A DNA stretch of 64,000 nucleotides, from positions 4,464,001 through 4,528,000 of the forward strand of contig NC_057318.1 of assembly GCF_000687475.1 (NCBI RefSeq). The letters are read 5' to 3'. The stretch is from Ustilaginoidea virens (lineage: Eukaryota > Ascomycota > Sordariomycetes > Hypocreales > Clavicipitaceae). Below are positions 1 to 11,849 of the stretch, one piece after another. Position 1 is the stretch's first letter. Every line of letters begins with the position of its first letter. Made by a program: the position numbers and the translations under genes. The notes under the pieces were generated by a model. The model was not told the origin of the DNA, made no database searches, and saw only the letters and a program-made list of their open reading frames with translations.

Positions 1-871
1 CAAACCATGGGCAGGCGAGCCGGCGGGATGGGATGGATATCCGTACCACGTCGTACTATGGCAGTCAACGGGCGGCGCAAGGGTTCAGTGTTGCTCTGCA
101 GGCAGTTGTTTTGTAGGAACGGGCTGCTCCGTGTGTGGTGTGTGGCTGGTGTGTTGATATCTCGGTGTGTTGGTGTCTCGGTGTGTTGGTGTCTCGGTGT
201 CTGGTGAGTTGGTTGTCTGTCTGTCTGGTCTTGCCAGCCAAAGGGACATGGAGCATTGTATGGGTTGCAGCATACGGAACAGGTTGCAATGGGGTCTTCT
301 GTAGTCTGGGGAAATGACGGAATGACTAGCTCGCATTAGGCGGCAGGCCCAGGCCATGTGGGCGGGCAATTGCCAGCAATTGCCCTGCGCACGCATAGGT
401 ACCTGTATAGGGGCACCTACCTCCTGTCTTTGAGGTTACAAGTACCTAATGTTACCCCGCCGCGAAAGCTGTGCTGAATGGTAACCAAATGCAGTCAGTC
501 TGAGTCTGGTATGGTTGACCCAAAAGCCTCAACTCCACCAGACCCTCCCCCCCCCCCCCGGCACACAACCAACGACACGATCGACTACAGCATGCCAGCA
601 TTCACCCCGCCCTGCAGTTCCCGAGCCACTGCGCTTTTGTGTCGAACTGGGCTATCGGTCGATACTTTGTCCAAGGTTCCTGGGCGCGTCTGTGCCTCTC
701 GGTAGTCGCTGCGCTTGCGGAATCACGCAGGGGCTGTGGGCCAGAAAGTCATCCCCTTTCCGTCATCAATCCCATCACCCACCCGGGTGTTCCGGCTACT
801 GCTCGAGGGGCCATTTTTCATCTGCATCTCATCCGTCTGCCGGATAAACACTCGAGCTCTGGACTTCCACA
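1..871. other. Upstream intergenic region with short tandem repeat
   Basis: I see no convincing gene here. At about 150-215 there is a degenerate tandem repeat of roughly 16 bases built on GGTGTGTTGGTGTCTC, and at 546-559 a C-run. The stretch just before 872 is probably the promoter and leader of the alpha/beta hydrolase gene. Confidence 0.6.
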
Positions 872-1868
872 ATGACATACGGGTCCGAGGGGACGCTGGT
901 CCAGCTAAGTGATGGAGCCCGTCTATTCGTCAGAGAACTGGGGGATGGCGACAGATCCAAGCAGCTTGTGATTGCCTTGCATGGTGGCCCAGGGCTTTCC
1001 GACCACCGAGAATCAGAGGCCTCCTTTGGATTCCTCGCTCCACGGTTCCGAGTTTTGGTTTGCGACGCGCGAGGGAGTGGCATGAGTGATCTCAAGGGCC
1101 CCTTTACCCATGAAAGGTGGGCTGCTGATGTGGATGAGCTCAGGTAGGTAGCCGGCTAGTCTTTGGCCAAATTCTTGCCAACCAGGCGTTTGCTTTTTTT
1201 TTTTTTGCCCCGTTTCGCCGAATCTATCCGTAAAGACTACAAGTTCCTGATGATTGACCAGGATCCGGGCCGGCTCCGAGCCAATCATTCTGGCCGGGGG
1301 CTCTTATGGCGGAATCGTCGCTTTAGAGTATGCCATCAAGCATCCCAACCATGTCTCTGCCCTCCTCCTTCGTGATACTTGGGCTTCGGGCCCCAAGGGC
1401 ACCATGTGGAGCCTCAAGTCGTCCTTGACGCATCCTCGAGTCAAGGCCGACGCGGATCGCCAGTACAGAACCTGGACAGGCGCATTGAAGAGCAACGACG
1501 ACCTACGTGCCTCCGTTTTCGAGACCATGCCCATGTACTTGCTCGAGACACCAGGCAGCGGGCCTACAAAAGCCGCTGTCCATCCTGGCGAACTGAACTT
1601 GCATTATGAAACACACAACTTCTCCATGAGCTACAACCAACCTCGCTTTGACGTGCGCCAAAAACTCGCCGATGTTTCTGTTCCAACACTGATATTGGTC
1701 GGGAGACATGATCCTATCGCACCTGTACAGTTTAGCGAAGAGATACACCGGCTGATGCAGAACTCGCAACTTGCAATCTTCGAGCATTCCGGGCACAACC
1801 CTGGCATGGAAGAACCCGAGGCTTTCCGGCATAGAGTGGCCATGTTTCTGGATTCTTTCAGGCTGTAG
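872..1868 (+). CDS. Alpha/beta hydrolase, proline iminopeptidase-like (2 exons)
   Basis: Exons 872-1143 and 1262-1868 give 292 residues. The intron (GTAGGT...CAG, 118 nt) rejoins DELR with IRAGSEPIILAGG in frame. Visible signatures of the alpha/beta hydrolase fold are the oxyanion-hole motif HGGPG near residue 33, the nucleophile elbow GGSYGG (Ser) shortly after the splice, VGRHDPIAP (catalytic Asp) and EHSGHNPGMEEPE (catalytic His) near the end. HGGPG plus GGSYGG is typical of proline iminopeptidases (serine peptidase family S33) and related hydrolases, so aminopeptidase activity on N-terminal proline or a small-molecule hydrolase role are both possible. There is no signal peptide, so it is probably cytosolic. 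The start ATG follows a CACA context and is the first in frame. Confidence 0.88.
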
Positions 1869-3817
1869 CGTGAACAGGAGCTGCAATCGAGGGAGACCGA
1901 GGAGACGCAAGGAGAGTGAGTGTGCATCAAAACACAAACACACAGCCGTTGGAACTGCAATGGTAGAGGCGTTGAGCGCGACGGAGCTCACTCGCGATAA
2001 CCCATGGCAGGTACGTGTAGAAAGTCGAATGTGCCATGGAACATGCCTGGTGTCCTGACGTCAAATCTCCTTTGGCCCTCTAGATTGTGTGGCGTGACCT
2101 AGTACTCCGTATCCGTTTATACCCTCTTGTTCAGACGGCTCAGTTCCTTGCTGGCGATATATACCCTGCCTACTATATACAGGATTGGCTCCTCTGCCAC
2201 GACACAGTGCATCTGATTCACCAAAAGAACAGTCATGTTTGAAACAGCATTCTCCATCTCAAAAATCTTCACTTTTCCCATCTTCAACCATGTTCGAGTC
2301 TTTCGGACTGATAAACGCATATCATGCGTCTGAAACTCCCAGGAAGCTTCTCATGTTGGAAGGAATAGGGTCAAAGGTGAGAGAGCCTGCATTGGTATGG
2401 ATTACTTGACCGAAGAATAAGGACGCCCTGGATTCAAGTCACAGCCAAGGTAGTAATTTTGGTCCCTTGAGTACGCGCACGGATTGGCGTCAAGAGTCCA
2501 TCTAGCCCACCATCTTTCTACACGCCGAAAAACATACAGATGCTGTACATACACTCTCGGATTCATGGGAGCTACAGAAGCTGAACGATGTCTCAACAAT
2601 CTTTCAAAGCTGTTCAAGTCAGCTCCGCGGCGAGTTTGGATGAAACCCTGATGCGGCCTTTTGTTTGCGCGAATATGCTACTGGATATCACTCTAGGGCA
2701 CTCACTGCTCATGATGTTTTGTTCCATCACTCCATCAGCACTCAGCGGGACAAGGAAAGCCTCTGGTACATTCTGAGACGATGTCGATGCATACCTTAGG
2801 CACCTCCCAAGCAGGAAGCTGGCCAGGCCGATCATCGGAGTCTTACTGTAGTGGCGGACTGTCCGGACTGTCAGGGCTGTTCCACACCTGGCAAGTGTAC
2901 GGAGTTGCTCCTTCTCGTTGTTGATTCTTTTTTATTTATTTATTTTATTTTGCGTAAACAACTCTCGCGCCTTCCTTCACCCCGCCCTGATTCTCTTCTC
3001 GCGTGCGTGGGACACTTGTGGCCCGTATCTGAAAATATCGTACATGAAACAGATGTCCTCTGCTTCTTCCACGAGAATATAGGACGGCTTGGCAAAGGTT
3101 TTATCTTCGTAATTACTCTTATACTTGCTTCGCCAATCTGATACACAGGCATCCCCTGGTAAGTACTGTCTCAACTCCGCCCCTCTCTTTACGCTTTGAA
3201 GTGTGAGAATCATGGTTTTCATATCCATGACTCAAATTCTCATCTCTCTCTGCATTGGCGCCGCTCAAGATCCTCAAGACTGACGACTGAGTGAAGTCTC
3301 GAAGAAGAACCCAAGATTTTGCAGCAACACAGATGGCCTCAAAACCCCACAGGCCTAGTAGAGGCAAACGACCATCCCTTGGGGATGGTCTTCATTTCAT
3401 GCGAAAGTGCGCTTCGCACGAGCCCCTCGGTATGGGGGCATCGGTATCTTCGGACGACTGTGCTATTCGTAAGTCAAGCTTTGCTATTGCTTTCGCCCCA
3501 TTGGATGACTTCCTCCTCCTGTTTTCCGTTTTCTGTCTTTTCTCGCCAGCTTGTTTTGTCTTTACTAGCGGCCTTCTATTACTTTCTCTCGAGGCAGAGG
3601 AGATTTGGGACTTCGAGTACATACTTCCTCCTCACCCTCCTCCTCATGCCGTATTTTGGTGGTTCAACCATAGGAATGGTGATTTTTGCCGTTTCCTTAC
3701 CTAATTTCTGTTGTCTCCCGACCGTTTTCTCTGAAATTGAGACAGAGTGCTCCAGTTCTCGTTTTCGTGGCCGCTAACTACTGTCTAGGAGTAAAAAAAA
3801 CTTCTGCAAGTGCTACA
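1869..3817. other. Intergenic region and probable 5' leader of the RRM gene
   Basis: No ORF here resembles a known protein. A strong donor-like sequence (GTAAGTC at 3470) followed by a pyrimidine-rich stretch suggests a spliced 5' untranslated leader for the downstream RNA-binding protein gene. The small ORFs around 3291-3704 would then be upstream ORFs or chance. Inference only. Confidence 0.35.
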
Positions 3818-6103
3818 ATGTCACCGACCCCGGCTTCTCGGCAAGTATTCATCCAGCATTAGCTCGCGTTCCTCCCTTCATGACACTGACCTATATTAGA
3901 CAACGTCAGAAACAAGCCTGTTCTGAGGATGGTGCATCCGGGTCTTCAACGTGAGCGCTGTTTATCCATCGTCGACAGGAAACCTTCTGACAAGATCGTC
4001 TAGTTCATCTGCATTTTTAGTAGGGTCTAGCGTGGACGATGACGTATTCACGCAAGTGTCTGGTGAAGTTGTTGTTGGCCCGGACCAGGTGGCAGATGCC
4101 CAATTCGAGGCGCTGACTCACAACGCCACCAAAGTCGATGCTCAAGGCATATATCCAGGCACAGCCTGCATGTTTGTGGCAAAGTACGCATGGTTAGGCT
4201 ATTCTTTCAGGCCATTTAAGATACTAACAAGAAATGTCTCAGCTTATCACAGCCATATGATGATGAGAAATTGGAATTAGAGGTTACCAAGGCATTTAGT
4301 CAGTTTGGAGAAGTTTGGGTCAAGATTAAACGAGACGGGAATCAAATGCCGTTTGCGTTCTGCCAATTTACTGTAAGCACGAGAACGAGTCTCGGATGAT
4401 TGACCCTGCAGAGCACAACTAACTAGTCACCATAGAAAGACGATCATGCGAGGAATGCAGAGAAGTTTGGTAAAGGCATGGCCATTCTCGGGCGACCATG
4501 TCGTACAGAGATGGCTAGAGCTCATTGTACGAATGCCCCTTCCCCCTTGACTACAAACGTGGCTTACCTAGACAGCATCTTTTATTGTCTTCAAGAGATC
4601 TGGTGGGGTCACTCGCTTGAACGAAGCCTCTGACCTGCTTGGGCAGTTGGGCGAGGTGGCGAAAGCCGAGTATCTCCCCGACGCCATGCAGAAGTCGCTG
4701 AATATTCCGCCAGCGGTTCTGGTGACCTACAAAATGTATGACAACAGACGAGAACCTGTGAAAGTAAGGACACCAGCACTGTTAAGATGTACTGTTTCTA
4801 TCATGTCCCATCTAATTGTTTGTGCAGTACTTTGCTCAAAATCCGAATTTTCGGGTGATTGCCAATGATCCGAAGCGAGGTTCTGATCTTACTACAACCC
4901 CCCCTGCCGGGCCCAAATGGGACGGTGCCCGCGTTATGGAGCAATATGATAAAGACCGTCGCTCCGCTTTCATCGGAAACTTGCCTCTGTCTATGACCGA
5001 GGAACTTCTTCGTACCATGACGAGCTCCTGCGGAGAAGTCGTTCATGTCCAACTATATAAAAAGCTTATACCGGGTGCAAATGGTAAGGCCTATCATGAC
5101 GCATTTACAATGCAGCCAGTCTAATGTAGCTTCAGGTCAAAAGCACTGTTTCGGGTTCGTGGAGTTTACGAGGCCAGATGCGCCAGATGACTTGGTGACA
5201 GCTATGGTACTGTATTCATGCAATTTGCGTTCATCCCTATGCTGACTTTCTTTTCTATAGAACGCTTCTACTATTGATGGCTATTGTATTCGCGTGGAAA
5301 GGAAGCAATCTCGAACTTTCTCAACACCACAGCGTGTACCTGGCCAGCTGCGCCATGTGCGATCCACGATACCAAGACGTCGTCCTTCTGCTTTTTTTGA
5401 AACTGAGCAGACCGACGAGTTCGAAGCAACCTCGCCTACGGGCCATCTCGGGGCTGCTTCACATTCTATGACATGTAACTCAAAGGTTTTTTCAAATCGG
5501 CGAGGAAGTCGACCGCGATCCACCATTTTTCTCCCAAACACAACCCTGGGGGGCGCTGTTTCATCAGGCAATCTGCGAAGCCAAACAGACATATCCAGTG
5601 CCCCTCAAGAATCGCAACCAGATTCACTTGGCGCTGACGGCATCTCAACTGATGAGCATGATGCCCCGAGCAAAAAGGTTGTGGAGTTTCAGATGTCCAA
5701 CGACAAGCCGTCCAGTCCTACTGTTACAATTGAAGCAGCTAGGGTCCTGGGACAGTCAACTACGAGCCCCAAAACCCCAAATCGCACGGCGCTCGCAGAT
5801 GTTCAGGGAAAAAACCCTTCCACTGTGGCATTAGAGGGAGCTCATGTCTCTATGCCGTCTCCCATGGCGTGGATGCCGGCTTACGCACCATACGGATATC
5901 CATATGTAGGCGCACCTATGACCCCTCAAGCCGCGCCAGGAATGGTATACGGTGGCTACATGGGGCCTCATTATTATGGCACCATGTACGATATGTTTGG
6001 CAATTTAATCGTCTCTCCCACCCCCATGCTGAGCCCATATCCTCCCTCTCAAGCTCTAGATGAGGAGATTGATGGCCCCGAAGGCCGCAAAGGCAGCCAT
6101 TGA
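3818..6103 (+). CDS. Triple-RRM RNA-binding protein (9 exons)
   Basis: Exons: 3818-3840, 3900-3950, 4031-4183, 4243-4372, 4436-4526, 4576-4763, 4828-5083, 5136-5206 and 5261-6103, giving 601 residues. RRM1 (about residues 70-140) has RNP2 CMFVANL and RNP1 MPFAFCQF. A divergent RRM2 (about 150-215) begins SSFIVFKRSGGVTRL. RRM3 (about 257-335) has RNP2 AFIGNL and RNP1 HCFGFVEF. The tail is long and disordered, ending in a Met/Pro/Tyr/Gly-rich stretch (about 524-585) like those that mediate protein assembly. It is likely a cytoplasmic or nuclear mRNA-binding regulator; the organisation recalls the meiotic Mug28-like RRM proteins, from memory and not verified. Intron 1 appears to use a GC donor (GCAAGT). 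The start was chosen because this short exon joins the only frame that continues through an otherwise stop-blocked region. Confidence 0.85.
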
Positions 6104-6989
6104 CCTCCATATCACTGACATCAGAAAATCACGGTCCTGTGCGTCGTGGTAAGGCCGCTTTACCAGCGCTGCGCAAGAGTGGAAACAAAAATCAACAAAA
6201 AAAAAAAACCAGTCGCTGGGCGGGGTCGCGCCAATGCTTGCTCAAACAAGGATTGCAAAACATATGTTTTAGCGTCGTTGCCTATTCTGAGAGCAATACG
6301 CATCAAGCCAATCAGGAAATGTTTTGCCATATTTTTCTTCTTATCAACCTCGATATGGTAACTGTTCAGTGCTTTGTCTTTTCTAATTTCCCCTCTATTT
6401 CTAGTGACGACGCCAGTGGGAATTCCTGGTGCCGATGTAAGACGGTCGTCAAAGGTATTTCAACTGTTGTGTTTGAGTATTTCAGGAAATTGGCGTCGAA
6501 TATGGGAAAGTCATTTTAGGTACGGGAAAGGAAGTGAGAGTGGACGTTTGGAGCTTGATTTTATTTGGCTACTCGCGCCAGAAGTAATGATGACCAGGAT
6601 GTATGTAGGAGTTTACTGCGCCACGGCTTGACACACTTTCAGTGACGCCAATGTTTGCCGTGGGAGGTCTTTGACACACACGAAGCGGTATATCGCTTGT
6701 TTAACTGCGAACGTTGTCCGAATGCCAAGCTCGCGATCCGTTGGCCATGTAGCTATGGAACCCAATTCTCTCCAGGTACACAAGGTACCTCACCTAGCCT
6801 TGATCATTGATGCTGCCTCATGGAATCCTGCTCAAGCTCCACCCGGAAAACTTATGTCAGCATTGAGCATTTTGTCTGAACTTTTGTCTGGTCTAGCCTC
6901 AAGAATTGAAGCTTTGCGGTTTTCTTGTCTCAATCCATTAACTGGCGGCAAGAGGAGCAAGAGAGCCTGGCCGATTGTCCTCTACCACC
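6104..6989. other. Intergenic region between the RRM gene and the symporter
   Basis: No gene-like ORF is seen. This should hold the 3' end of the RRM transcript and the promoter of the symporter, whose ATG sits in a good fungal context (ACCACCATGG) at 6990. Confidence 0.6.
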
Positions 6990-9549
6990 ATGGGGCAACC
7001 ATCTTTTCAAGCCTCTAATGCCCTCATCTATCTCACCTATGGAGCCTTCCTGTGCGCAATTCTCAACTCATTGCGTTCTGTTCTTTTACCTCCCAGACGC
7101 CAACCGAGTAATTCCATGTGTTGCTAACTTTCTTGTGGTTTTGCAGGCTCCTTGGCACAGGCATAGCCTGGAGGATGAGAAGGCAATCCAAGGTCGAGTT
7201 CCTCGCAAGCAATGGAACACAGAGTGGTTAGCTTGTACCCCGTTCCCTTGCTTGACTCGCAGATGCAAAAGATGTTGAAGCATCTCACTCATCCAGACAA
7301 TCGACATTCAGTCACACTGACCTAATAATGACTTGTTTTTTTCCCTTCTTTCTCGCTCGGTAGCTTTTCCTCTGGCTCTTAATTTTGTTGCCTCTGGTGA
7401 GTACTGCATGCCTCGGCTGCTCATTGGCAGCAAATTGTTTAACCCCCCCGGAGCGGTGGGCGGGACATGTTTTTCCATGCGACGTCGCACTTTTCGAGAG
7501 CAAACGCCATTCGGTCAGGCAAAGTCTGCGGGTCTCCTCCGGTACTCTTAAAGCGGTTCAAGCTTGAATGAGTAGGTTCGTTTCCTGGTTTCACGTCTTC
7601 GAACCCCCTCTTACCGACGAGGTTTGGCATGACTGTCTTCTCTGGGGCCTCCAAGGCCTCCGATGACTGACTGATGCAAAATCCGATTGGTTCTGAACAC
7701 TCTATACAGAGGCTTGGATCTCGGTTTGCTGGGTTTTCATGAGGGAAAACAAAATTAAAAAAAAAAACGTCAAAAACCTCGCCGGTTGGAAAGGGGGGAA
7801 GTGTGGCTCACTACGGGCGCCGATTTGAAAGAGCTGGCGAGATCCAACTCCGAGACCGGCAGTCGGAGAGATCTCGAGGCTGTGAATCTGAAGCTGAGAT
7901 TGTACCGTGATTACTCGATCAAGTTAACGCTTGCGTGGGAAATGTGTTTGCCGCTCTGACTTGCCATCCCCCCTGTCCCCAGGGGGGGGGGCGCATCCCC
8001 TAGTACGTCCGTTTGGAACACGCTGACGGATCGTAGCCCTCGGAGCTGGCATCCTCTTCTCGTACCCGGAGCTGGCAACCATCACGGGAGTCCAGGGTGT
8101 TGTGACTTACGCCCTGGCATCGGCCTTGCCGATGCTCGTTTTCGGTGTCATTGGTCCCGTCATCCGACGCAAGTGCCCAGAGGGATTCGTCCTGACGGAA
8201 TGGACCAGACAACGCTACGGCACCGTCGCCATGCTGTACCTCAGCTTTCTGACATTGGTCACCTTGTTCCTGTACATGGTAGCGGAATTGTCTGCTCTTG
8301 GCCAGGTGGTCCAGGCTTTGACTGGGTTGGACAGCCTCCCCGTCATCATTGTTGAATGCGTCATAACCACCATATATACCTGTATGCCACGTCACTCACG
8401 TCTGAAAAAGAAGAAAAGAAAAGAAGAGAAAAGAAAAGAAAGAAACATGACTCTGCGTAATATGAACCACTGGAACCTGACATTCAACGCGTTGATATAG
8501 CTCTCGGCGGGTTCAAGGTTTCCTTCCTCACCGATGTCGTTCAAGGGGCCATGGTCGTGGGCCTCATCGTCATTGCGGCCATTACCGTCGGGGCCAAGGC
8601 GGAAATTAGGCGAGATCTTATCGACTCGTCACATCTTCTCGAGCCCACGCTTCTTGGCTGGCAGCTTCTGTACATCTTGCCGGTTGCCGTCCTCACCAAC
8701 GACTTCTTCCTTTCCAATTTCTGGCTGCGTACATTCTCGTCCAAGTCTGACAGGGATCTCATGATTGGCGTGTCCGTGGCCACGGTTGTCGTTCTGTGCG
8801 TCCTCACGCTTGTCGGATGCACCGGCTTGATTGCCGCTTGGTCTGGAGCCTGGCCCGGCGATCCAGCCCAGGAGGGATCCCTGGCATTCTTCCTGCTTCT
8901 GCAGAACCTCCCCGGCTGGGTGGTTGGCGTCGTCTTGGTCATGGTGGTCTCGCTCAGCTGTGCTGCCTTTGATAGCCTGCAGTCTGCCATGGTGTCTTCG
9001 GCCTCCAACGACCTCTTCCGAAACAGCCTCAACATCTGGTACATCCGCGCCATGGTGATTGTCACCATCATCCCCGTGGTAGTGGTTGCGCTACGGGCCT
9101 CCTCCATCCTGCAGATCTACCTCGTCAGCGATCTCCTCTCGGCAGCCACCATCCCCGTGCTGTGCCTCGGCCTGGTCGACCGACTGTTTTGGTGGCGCGG
9201 CTTCGAGGTGGTTGTTGGCGGGTTGGGCGGCATCGTGACGGTTTTCATTTTCGGCACCATATACTACGGCAGTGCCGAGGCTGGCGGTAAGCTCCTCCTG
9301 CTCCAGAACGGCCTGTACGCCAACGACTGGAGCGCCTTTGGCGCTTTCGTGGCCGCTCCCCTGGGCGGTATCCTCTGGGGGTTTGGCGCTCTTGGACTCC
9401 GCCTGTCGTTTCAGCTCGCCAAAGCCAAGGTTTGCCGCCAGAGGTTCGACGCCCTGGACCGTCCGACCACGGCTCGTCCTTGCAGCAGCGATTCACCTTC
9501 TCCGCAGCGTGTCGTAGCTGGCACCGCCAAGGCCGGAAGGTTCTTCTGA
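6990..9549 (+). CDS. Sodium:solute symporter family transporter (5 exons)
   Basis: Exons: 6990-7051, 7147-7226, 7364-7396, 8037-8381 and 8501-9549, giving 522 residues. The three small 5' exons rebuild a start typical of this fungal subfamily: LIYLTYGAFLLLGTGIAW (first membrane segment), the cytosolic VEFLASNGTQS, then AFPLALNFVASALGAGILF across the 640-nt third intron. IRRKCPEGFVLTEWTRQRYG, the TTIYTSLGGF turn and about a dozen hydrophobic segments mark an SSS-family permease (LeuT fold), related to fungal urea/solute permeases such as DUR3. It should be a plasma-membrane cation-coupled uptake protein; the substrate cannot be read from sequence. Intron 1 has a perfect TGCTAAC branch site. 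Intron 3 is unusually long, with oligo-A and oligo-G tracts, but family continuity argues that no exon is missing. The C-terminal 50 residues are polar and Ser/Pro-rich. Confidence 0.86.
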
Positions 9550-9956
9550 TTGTCTCGTTGGCCGAGCTGAATCAGAGTTGTTTCGCATACCACTCGAGCC
9601 TCATTTCCAAGATGGCTTGAGTCAATATAAAAGAAAACATCTACCGGAAAGAGGGGAAGGAAGCCATGAGCAGGCATAAACACCGCTTTAGAGGCCCGGG
9701 TTCGGATCCCTGCTTTACGCACGCAGAACCATTGTAGAGAAGAGAACATCAATCAGGCAGGTCTTGCTTAGATTGAAGTTATAAATGTCGCATGGCTTTT
9801 CATCGCTATTCCCCCCCCCCCTCCACTCGCCCTTTAATGCAGTAAAGCTATGATACACATGAGCAGGTGACCTAAACATCTACCAAGTTATACATTTCCA
9901 GGACTGAAAGCCCTCCACAAGCAGCACGCGTGTGCGTGCCGCGGCGAAACACTCCG
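9550..9956. other. Convergent 3' intergenic region
   Basis: This lies between the stop codons of the symporter (+) and the Tim44/Mba1-like gene (-). It contains a C-run near 9810 and no gene-like ORF. Confidence 0.6.
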
Positions 9957-11032
9957 TTATTTCGAGGACGACCCGTCCCAGCCCGACTGTTTTGCTTGCT
10001 CCCTCTCCACGACGGCCATTTCTTGCAGGTGCGTCTCGAGCGTGGTGGCCGAGGTTGTCCCCCATATCCTCCACGAGCCGGTTTCATACGTTTTCGAGCT
10101 GGCCTGTCTCGACAGCACCACGTACTCCATCTTGTCCTGCAGCCTCAAGCTCCCCGGCACGGTTTCCCCCGTGGCGGTGTCGTACCTCGAGGCCTGCTGC
10201 GTGGAAGCAATCGCCACGACGGCCTGCTCGGTGTAGAGGTCCTTGTCGAACTGGTTCATCGGGTAGATCCGATGCGACATGAGCCTCGGATAGAGCAGCC
10301 TGCTGTTGTACTTGAGCAGCTGGAACCGCACGCCGTGCTTGGGATCCCGACGGTCAATCGCCGCCGAGAGCTTCTTGGCGAAGTCCCCGAGGCAGAGGCT
10401 GTGCAGGGCGGCCTTGTCGCCGGCCGCAAAGGCCTCGAGCATTTCGCGGTACATGGCCTTGGCGGTGGGGGCGATCTGGCCCCGACGGGCTTTCCATCTC
10501 GGCCTTGTCGTCCAGCTGGGCATGGATTGGAGCTTGAAGCCTAGGATGGAGGTGGTCCCAGCAATCCACGCCTTGAGGCGGGCCCATGAGTACTGGGCGA
10601 ATTCGTAGGGAGGCTTGGGATGTCTCGCCAGCGGGAGCGAAATGAACGTGCCTATTGTCAGTGTGAGCGGACGTTTTCTGTTTTTTTTTTTTTCCTTTTT
10701 TTTTCCAGCCTCATCAGGGACTCGGGAGGAATCCATTCGCGAGAGAATCGATCCGTTTATGCGCTTGGTACAGGGGACGCGACCGACTGACCTGGGAAGA
10801 GGGGACCACAGCCGTCGTGGTAGAATTCAGCATTGGCCGACCTTTGCATTTGCGACATGCTCGGCTGCTTCTTCATTTTATTCGCGCTCTGTCGCGAAGC
10901 CCGATCCAATTCCCTCATGAGTGCGCTCCGGCTGGGCATGGATGAGTAATGCCTGGACGACGGCATCGTCCACGGCCGGCAGACGGCTTGGCGGAAAGTG
11001 CCGCTCCGGCACGAAGGCGCCAGAAACGCCAT
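9957..11032 (-). CDS. Mitochondrial Tim44-like / Mba1-mL45-like protein (2 exons)
   Basis: Exons on the minus strand: 11032-10792 and 10651-9957, giving 311 residues; the 140-nt intron (GTCAGT...AATAG, branch CTGAC) rejoins PLFPG with TFISLPLARHP. The N-terminus is Arg/Ser-rich without acidic residues, as in a mitochondrial presequence. The second exon holds a Tim44-like domain (about residues 120-290) with the aromatic Y/W pattern of the Mba1/mL45 family. Mba1 proteins sit on the matrix face of the inner membrane and dock the mitochondrial ribosome for Oxa1-dependent insertion; that role is inferred from the family. The ATG at 11032 was chosen; an upstream in-frame TTG is not credible. It was divergent from the CIA30 gene before the transposon block landed 155 bp upstream. 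Confidence 0.78.
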
Positions 11033-11186
11033 CGGGGGTCTGGAAAGAGGGACGAGCAACGGGATGTCGAGCGCTTGATCGTACTCGGCTTGTCCTTGCT
11101 GCTTGCTCTGTTCAAAATGTTTGGCGATGACGATCCGGCATTGCGGATTATCATTGTTCCCTGACCAGCTACGCTTAGCAGGGGGA

Positions 11187-11191
11187 ACGGG
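11187..11191. repeat. Target-site duplication of the outer element, left copy
   Basis: ACGGG immediately precedes the 5' LTR and recurs at 24624-24628 immediately after the 3' LTR. Confidence 0.85.
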
Positions 11192-11385
11192 TGTCGGAGG
11201 GAAATTGGCTGTCTATAATGTGGATATCGGTCATATCCGAGGGTGGATATGCCGAGTTCTCCCTAGATCAGTAAGCCCTTAGGGGTACCCCCTATCCCAC
11301 TATAAATAGCTAGGAATACAAGTCTCTTAGAGAGGACTTAGTTCCTTCAATCAAGCATTATCGCATTTTCCCTATGCATTCTAAC
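11192..11385 (+). repeat. 5' LTR of the outer copia element
   Basis: Starts TGTCGGAGGG and ends CTAACA, matching 24427-24623 except for about a dozen transitions and a 2-base indel near the start. It includes a TATA-like CTATAAATAG and is followed directly by TGGTAGC at 11386, a primer-binding-site-like sequence beginning with TGG. Confidence 0.88.
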
Positions 11386-11398
11386 ATGGTAGCAATTA
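11386..11398 (+). other. Primer-binding site of the outer element
   Basis: TGGTAGCAATTAC directly abuts the 5' LTR. The leading TGG is complementary to the CCA end of a tRNA; the rest appears eroded by C-to-T/G-to-A change, so the tRNA cannot be named. Confidence 0.5.
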
Positions 11399-11849
11399 CT
11401 TAAATATCACAACAAAAAACCTCATTTAATCCCTTACCTTATGGCCCAGCCTTAAGATCAACTATTATCTTTATTTTGCTATAAAAGCCACTATTTTCCG
11501 GATCCTATTTAAGTAAGCTTAGGATTCCCCTTTGAATCCATCAAAAGCATTATTGCTAATATACTCGTATAGCCTTATCAATCAAAAAAGGAGGCTATTT
11601 ATTCGGAAAGTCGCGATATTTCCTTTGATCTAATAAATCGACATCTTAATTACTATTTTCGTTAGATCAATTCGTGCCCTAAATATTATTATCAGCGAAA
11701 ATAGGTACTATTACTAATGATAGCTCTAAACTAGCAGTCAAGCTAATATCCCGATATAATTAGGATATCTAGTATAATTATATTCAAAAGCGTGCTTTAG
11801 AGGATGATATTTAGATATTCGTTAATCCTAAGGGTTCGACGATATTAAA

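Noticed and set aside
2000..3800. Possible extra gene upstream of the RRM gene
   Set aside because: Only short, overlapping ORFs without recognisable domains or consistent splicing were found; a spliced leader is more likely.
8000..9549. Symporter as a 5'-truncated pseudogene
   Set aside because: The missing N-terminal segments were found in three upstream exons and all phases agree.
9690..9730. tRNA T-arm-like GGTTCGGATCCC
   Set aside because: The loop lacks the invariant A58, the stem does not pair, and no other tRNA arm is present.
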